Of a DNA stretch of 39,161 bases, positions 35,649 to 39,161 are shown piece after piece; positions within the stretch are counted from its first letter, which is position 1, and each line of letters begins with the position of its first letter. The position numbers were made by a program, and so were the translations under genes. The notes under the pieces are model-generated. The model worked only from the letters and a program-made list of their open reading frames with translations, ran no database searches and was not told where the DNA came from. The stretch comes from a bacterium (GTDB lineage Bacteria; Myxococcota_A; Bradymonadia; REDH01). Where the stretch lies: positions 1-39,161 of the forward strand of contig JAUICO010000040.1 in the NCBI GenBank assembly GCA_030427825.1. Reading direction: 5' to 3'.

Positions 35649-37520
35649 TCAGGGCGCAGGCGCTCGGAAGCGTGCCGCCGGCTGTCCGCGCACACAGTCA
35701 CTGCCATCGGGCGGGAAGATGATGTCGCTGGCACCGATGCCCTGGTTCTCGATCATGACAAGATCGCGAACCACCACATCGAGGGCGGTGGGGTCCTGCG
35801 CAGATGCAGACTCGAGCACAACCACCGTACCCGACACGGAGTGGAACTCGCGATCCCAGAAGGGAGCATCGACAACGGCGTTCTCCGTCATCCACAGGCA
35901 GGGATCACAGGGCCAATCCGTCTGAGCGGCGAGCTCGAAGGTACCCACGTCGTCGGGAGCCAGGTGAATCTGAACTCGCTCCGGGTCGGATTCCGGTGGG
36001 CCCATGAAGTTGTACTCAAGGCTACGGTTCGTCCACGTGTCGAAGGACGCGTTGGTCGGCGGAAAGGTAGTGCCGGGCGCGGCGTGTACCATTCCAGGCG
36101 GAAACTCGACGCGTTCGCACGCGGCGCCGGCACCGCACGATGTCCCCTCCGCATTGCACGCGTCCAGCGGCCAGCAGCCACCGCCACAGACCCCACCACA
36201 GCCGTCATCGCCGCAGATCTTACCCTCGCAATCGGGGACGCACGCGGGGGTCGACAGGGTGATATCCCCGCGGGACGAAACGCAGGTGCCGTCGGGTACC
36301 GGTGTGCTCTCAAAGGTGTTGGAGTCGATCGTTACTTCGACCGCCCTGAAGTTCGAAATCGTCGCCGAGAACTGCCCCGAAGACGGGGCGTACGAGGGAT
36401 CGATGTCGATGCTTCCGCGGTCGGCGAAGTAGGTCTTCGAGTCGCCCGGAAACACACGTACGCACTGCGCACAGGTCCCGTAGTTCTGGTTCTCCGGAGT
36501 CTGCAGGTCTCGCACGCCAACGTCGTCCCTGAAGAACCCCAGCTCAATGATGCCGGCCGGTGCCCCCGGCGGCGCTTCGATTGACGCCTCGTAATAGATG
36601 GGGGGCAGGTAGGTGAGCTCCGATTCGAAGGACACAATCCGGCACCCCTCTGCATCCACGCAGAACGCGCCGCCCTCGCCGCAGGTCTCGCCCTCTTCAC
36701 ATCCGGGGCCGCAGGAGCGGCCACAACCGTCGTCACCGCAAACCCTGCCTGCGCAGTTGGGCACACAGGCTGCCGGCGAGGTGGCGACCCTGAACGCGCT
36801 GCGGGTGGCGACACAGTCGCCGCCTTCTACGGGAGTGCTCAGAAAGCTCTCGTCGATCGTCACCTCTGAGGCGCGCAGATCGGTGATCGTCGCGTCGAGA
36901 AAGCCCAGGAGCGGACTGCTATCCTGTGTCATGTCAACGGTCCCTCGATCGGCCAGATACAGTGTGCCGTCATCCTCGACGATCAGAAGGCACTGCTCGC
37001 AGGACTGAAAATTCCGGTTGACCTCGCTCGCCAGGTCAACGGTGCCCACTTCATCGGTGTAGAGCTGCAGCTCGAAGGAATCGGCACCCTCGCCGCCGAG
37101 ATTGCTCAGGAGCTCAGCGCGATACACCGGCAACTCGACCTCCAGCCCCGGCGCGACCTCGATGACGCGACATCCGTCTGCAGTCAGGCAGTGCAGGCCG
37201 GCATCATCGCAGGTCTCGCCCGCGCCACAGCCGGCACCGCAGGTGCCGCCGCACCCGTCGTCGCCGCACACCCTGCCGACGCAGTCCGGCGTGCAATCGA
37301 CGTCAGAGCTGTCCGAGTCGCTGCTGTCGGCGCCATCGGCTTCGGTGTCACCGGTATCGTCGTCACCGGCATCATTGTCACCGGCATCGGCGTCGTCGCT
37401 ATCTGCAGCAACGTCATCCGTCCCACCGTCAACGCCAACTTCGCTACCGCCGCTGTCGTCGCCGCAGGCAGCGATCATCGCGAGCAATAGCGCGATCGCG
37501 AGTGTGTGCCTTGTCGCCAA
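35649..37520 (-). CDS. Lipoprotein with three tandem Cys-module/beta-domain repeats
   Basis: 623 residues. The start is TTG 37520 with GGAG nine bases upstream, encoding a signal peptide with lipobox MIAAC (Cys19). The open frame runs far upstream, but that part overlaps two better-supported genes. An acidic Asp/Gly/Ser linker (20-75) leads to three repeats at about 76-251, 252-426 and 427-623. Each begins with a module CxPxCxGxxCGDDGCGxxCGxxC and continues into a ~135-residue beta-rich domain with an internal SCEQC/TCAQC/PCDPC pair, an ADRGT/ADRGS strand (not in the third) and a closing D/TCV. Disulfide-stabilised surface protein is likely. The Cys module is common in Myxococcota-type secreted proteins; function unknown. 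Confidence 0.9.
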   Translation of the reverse strand: MATRHTLAIALLLAMIAACGDDSGGSEVGVDGGTDDVAADSDDADAGDNDAGDDDTGDTEADGADSSDSDSSDVDCTPDCVGRVCGDDGCGGTCGAGCGAGETCDDAGLHCLTADGCRVIEVAPGLEVELPVYRAELLSNLGGEGADSFELQLYTDEVGTVDLASEVNRNFQSCEQCLLIVEDDGTLYLADRGTVDMTQDSSPLLGFLDATITDLRASEVTIDESFLSTPVEGGDCVATRSAFRVATSPAACVPNCAGRVCGDDGCGRSCGPGCEEGETCGEGGAFCVDAEGCRIVSFESELTYLPPIYYEASIEAPPGAPAGIIELGFFRDDVGVRDLQTPENQNYGTCAQCVRVFPGDSKTYFADRGSIDIDPSYAPSSGQFSATISNFRAVEVTIDSNTFESTPVPDGTCVSSRGDITLSTPACVPDCEGKICGDDGCGGVCGGGCWPLDACNAEGTSCGAGAACERVEFPPGMVHAAPGTTFPPTNASFDTWTNRSLEYNFMGPPESDPERVQIHLAPDDVGTFELAAQTDWPCDPCLWMTENAVVDAPFWDREFHSVSGTVVVLESASAQDPTALDVVVRDLVMIENQGIGASDIIFPPDGSDCVRGQPAARFRAPAP

Positions 37521-37652
37521 TTCGATTTCTCCAGTGTGGGAAAGGGGGCTGCGAACAGCTCGCAGAGGCAGGTAGGGTGTAAGCAGCCGCCTGGGCGGCA
37601 CGAGCAGCAGGTCGTCGGGAGACAAAAGTCGGCGGGAGCCGCTTCCTGGGCG

Positions 37653-37736
37653 GTCAGCCCCGCGTACGCGCGTCCGGCCGACGTTCAATGCTCTGCCTGA
37701 AATGCATCGGTACGTCAGCCCCGCGTACGCGCGTCC
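37653..37736. repeat. 23-base perfect direct repeat with palindromic core
   Basis: GTCAGCCCCGCGTACGCGCG followed by TCC occurs at 37653-37675 and 37714-37736. Its core CGCGTACGCG is a palindrome. The second copy encodes the last residues and stop of the small protein at 37715-37972; the first lies just downstream of that gene. Nothing else is recognised in 37521-37714. Confidence 0.85.
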
Positions 37737-37972
37737 AGCTGCTCCAGGTCGCGCTTCATCTTGGCGGTATCGTCGCGTGCGTCCGTGTCGAGGCTCTTGC
37801 GAGCCTGAACCCGCACTTCGGCGATACCGGCCTTTACGCGGTTCGCTGTTGTAACGGCGTTCATCATCGCCTGCTGAAAGCGTGGGTTTGCCATCAGGCG
37901 CCTCGCGCGTTCGCTCTGCATCATGCGCATGCCGGCTTCGATAGCCTTCTGCTTGAGATCGTCTGCGGTCAT
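37715..37972 (-). CDS. Small helical cytoplasmic protein of unknown function
   Basis: 85 residues, highly charged, apparently all helical, with no signal or membrane segment: MTADDLKQKAIEAGMRMM, ANPRFQQAMMNAVTTANRVKAGI, DTAKMKRDLEQLDARTRG. GGAGGTGTACCG precedes the ATG, a strong ribosome-binding site, and codon use matches its neighbours. The central amphipathic stretch resembles short phasin-like or coiled-coil proteins, but I would not name a family. It is divergent from the AsmA-like gene 151 bases away. Confidence 0.8.
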   Translation of the reverse strand: MTADDLKQKAIEAGMRMMQSERARRLMANPRFQQAMMNAVTTANRVKAGIAEVRVQARKSLDTDARDDTAKMKRDLEQLDARTRG

Positions 37973-38123
37973 CGGTACACCTCCGGGCGCCCTCGGGTCT
38001 GATTGCGGCGCAGGTCACATGAAGAGTAGCCGGACATAGCCGGTCCCCGCGCGCGCGGCCAGAGGACAAATCGTCAGGGCCGGCGGCAGCGAGTTTCAGG
38101 GTCTTCCCCCTTCCCGGCGAGCG

Positions 38124-39161
38124 GTGCCCGGAAAGCAAAAAAAGCTCGTCTCTGTTGCGCTTCTCTTCGCGCTGCTTGGCGCCGGCGCCTACTTCGGCGG
38201 CCGCAGCGCACTCGGAAAGATGGCGGAACGGCACATCGTGGACGCGCTCGCGGACCGAGGCCTCAGTGCGAGCATCGGTTCGACGTCGGTCTCGCTGCTG
38301 GGGCGCGCACGCATTCGCGACCTGTGTCTGAGCGATCCGGACGAGACGGTCGCGCGCGACCTGATCTGCGTTGATTCGATTCGCGTTCGTTTCACCCGCG
38401 GCGGCATCTTCGGCACGGACATTCGCCCTACCGCATTCGACGTTCGTGGCGGCTTCATCGACCTCAGCGCTGAAGGCGGCCCGGTCGAGGGCATCCTGGA
38501 CCGGGTCTCCACGGCCATGGCCGGCGACGACGACGAGGAAGCCGGCGGCGACGGCGGCGGTGGCATGCGGCCGCAGAGGCTGCGCATCGAAGACCTGGAG
38601 ATTCGCCTGGCGGGCCAGGATCTGGTCGTTGAGCACGCCACCCTGACCGAGCTTGAGGCCGGCTTCACCGGCGCCGGTGCAGTCATCGACGCCCAGCTGC
38701 GCCTGGACGAGGCCTACGAGGACCGTATCCGTTTCGACGGGATCGAATTCGAAGCGCTGCCCGGGCACATCGGCGTCGACATCAGGTTGGACGAAGATGA
38801 CGAGCTGCGCGCGGTCACGGTCACTCCGTCACAGCGCGTGGCCGTGATGTTGGGTGACAACGCGCGCCGGGTGTCGTTGAGCGGCGCCGGTTTCGACGCC
38901 CCATACACATGGCATGTCCACGATCTGAGCGTTGAAGAGAGCGATGCGAGCGCTGCCTTCGAAGTCGCAGAGATCACCCTCGAGCAGGGCAGCGATACGG
39001 TGGACCTGAGCGAGTTCTTCTTCGCTTCGATGGTCATGCGGCGACCGCGACTGCGCCTCGCTGTCGACGAGAACGGGCGCCCGATCGCCGCGGCAACGGC
39101 CGACGTGAACAGTGAAGAGGCGAGCGAGACGGCGGTCGAACCCGCCACGGGCCTCGGCGCT
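38124..39161 (+). CDS. AsmA-like membrane-anchored envelope protein (3' end outside window)
   Basis: Open from GTG 38124 through the window end (346 codons), with an in-frame stop upstream. One N-terminal membrane anchor (about 8-24, LVSVALLFALLGAGAYF), then AsmA/DUF748-like beta-rich sequence (GLSASIGSTSVSLLGRARIRDLCLSDP, IRVRFTRGGIFGTDIRPTAFDVRGGFIDLS). A flexible acidic Gly/Asp insert sits at about 133-147. Proteins of this kind span the envelope or periplasm, some as lipid-transport bridges. The missing C-terminus could carry another domain, so the call is provisional. The minus-strand frame covering this stretch is rejected. Confidence 0.75.
   Translation, partial: MPGKQKKLVSVALLFALLGAGAYFGGRSALGKMAERHIVDALADRGLSASIGSTSVSLLGRARIRDLCLSDPDETVARDLICVDSIRVRFTRGGIFGTDIRPTAFDVRGGFIDLSAEGGPVEGILDRVSTAMAGDDDEEAGGDGGGGMRPQRLRIEDLEIRLAGQDLVVEHATLTELEAGFTGAGAVIDAQLRLDEAYEDRIRFDGIEFEALPGHIGVDIRLDEDDELRAVTVTPSQRVAVMLGDNARRVSLSGAGFDAPYTWHVHDLSVEESDASAAFEVAEITLEQGSDTVDLSEFFFASMVMRRPRLRLAVDENGRPIAAATADVNSEEASETAVEPATGLGA

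Noticed and set aside
37521..38768. Upstream extension of the tandem Cys-module lipoprotein frame to 38768 (416 extra codons)
   Set aside because: It overlaps the small helical-protein gene and lies antisense to the AsmA-like gene. The extra sequence is Arg-rich and low in coding character, while a TTG with a ribosome-binding site and a lipoprotein signal begins at 37520.

Overview
The window is high-GC, densely packed bacterial DNA from a Gram-negative, double-membrane organism: it carries LolA, a TolC/HlyD/RND tripartite pump, several lipoproteins and DctP. Three traits point to the former Deltaproteobacteria, most likely Myxococcota or Bradymonadota-like: lipoproteins with Asp/Ala/Thr-rich acidic linkers (including a DT repeat), Cys modules of the form CGDDGCGGxCG, and an RqcH/NFACT protein, which most Proteobacteria lack. 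The assignment is inferred from content only. I see no rRNA, tRNA, CRISPR array, transposase, integrase or replication origin, so this looks like chromosome rather than a mobile island.

Layout. 1-523 (-) is the start of a PhoB-like response regulator cut by the window edge. 749-1831 (+) is a lipoprotein. 2761-1910 and 3445-2765 (-) form an ECF sigma / zinc anti-sigma pair with a candidate autoregulatory promoter, facing a Cys-rich lipoprotein at 3623 (+). 4343-6237 (+) is a two-gene unit: a membrane di-iron hydroxylase and an exported double-rhodanese protein. 6284-7018 (-, crotonase) and 7227-7637 (+, Rrf2-type Fe-S regulator) are divergent. 7722-8984 (-) is a Na+/dicarboxylate-type symporter. 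11546-9055 (-) is a two-gene operon with a good sigma-70-like promoter: a small acidic protein and a 725-residue protein with the XPB/Ssl2-type helicase-associated domain but no ATPase motifs. 11678-14491 (+) holds an exported CBM9/VCBS-like protein and an RqcH homologue. 14554-16891 (-) holds LolA and a CNNM/CorC-type membrane protein.

17207-21148 (+) is a complete TRAP transporter (dctP, dctQ, dctM) with an intercistronic hairpin, an enlarged DctQ and an acidic tail on DctM. MarC-family and glutathione-S-transferase genes follow. 22649-25714 (-) is a 1021-residue multidomain lipoprotein with an unexpected hydrophobic C-terminal pair. 26144-27905 (+) is a YCII/DGPF protein plus its usual ECF42-type sigma factor. 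35524-27936 (-) is a tight five-gene operon: outer-membrane factor, lipid-anchored adaptor, heavy-metal-type RND pump, response regulator and sensor kinase. It is probably a self-regulated metal efflux system. The right end has a lipoprotein with three tandem Cys-module repeats (37520-35649, TTG start), a small helical protein, and the start of an AsmA-like envelope protein.

Most of the window is recognisable housekeeping, transport and envelope biology. The parts least explained by known families are the XPB-like/acidic protein pair, the 1021-residue lipoprotein, the expanded TRAP permeases and the tandem Cys-module lipoprotein.
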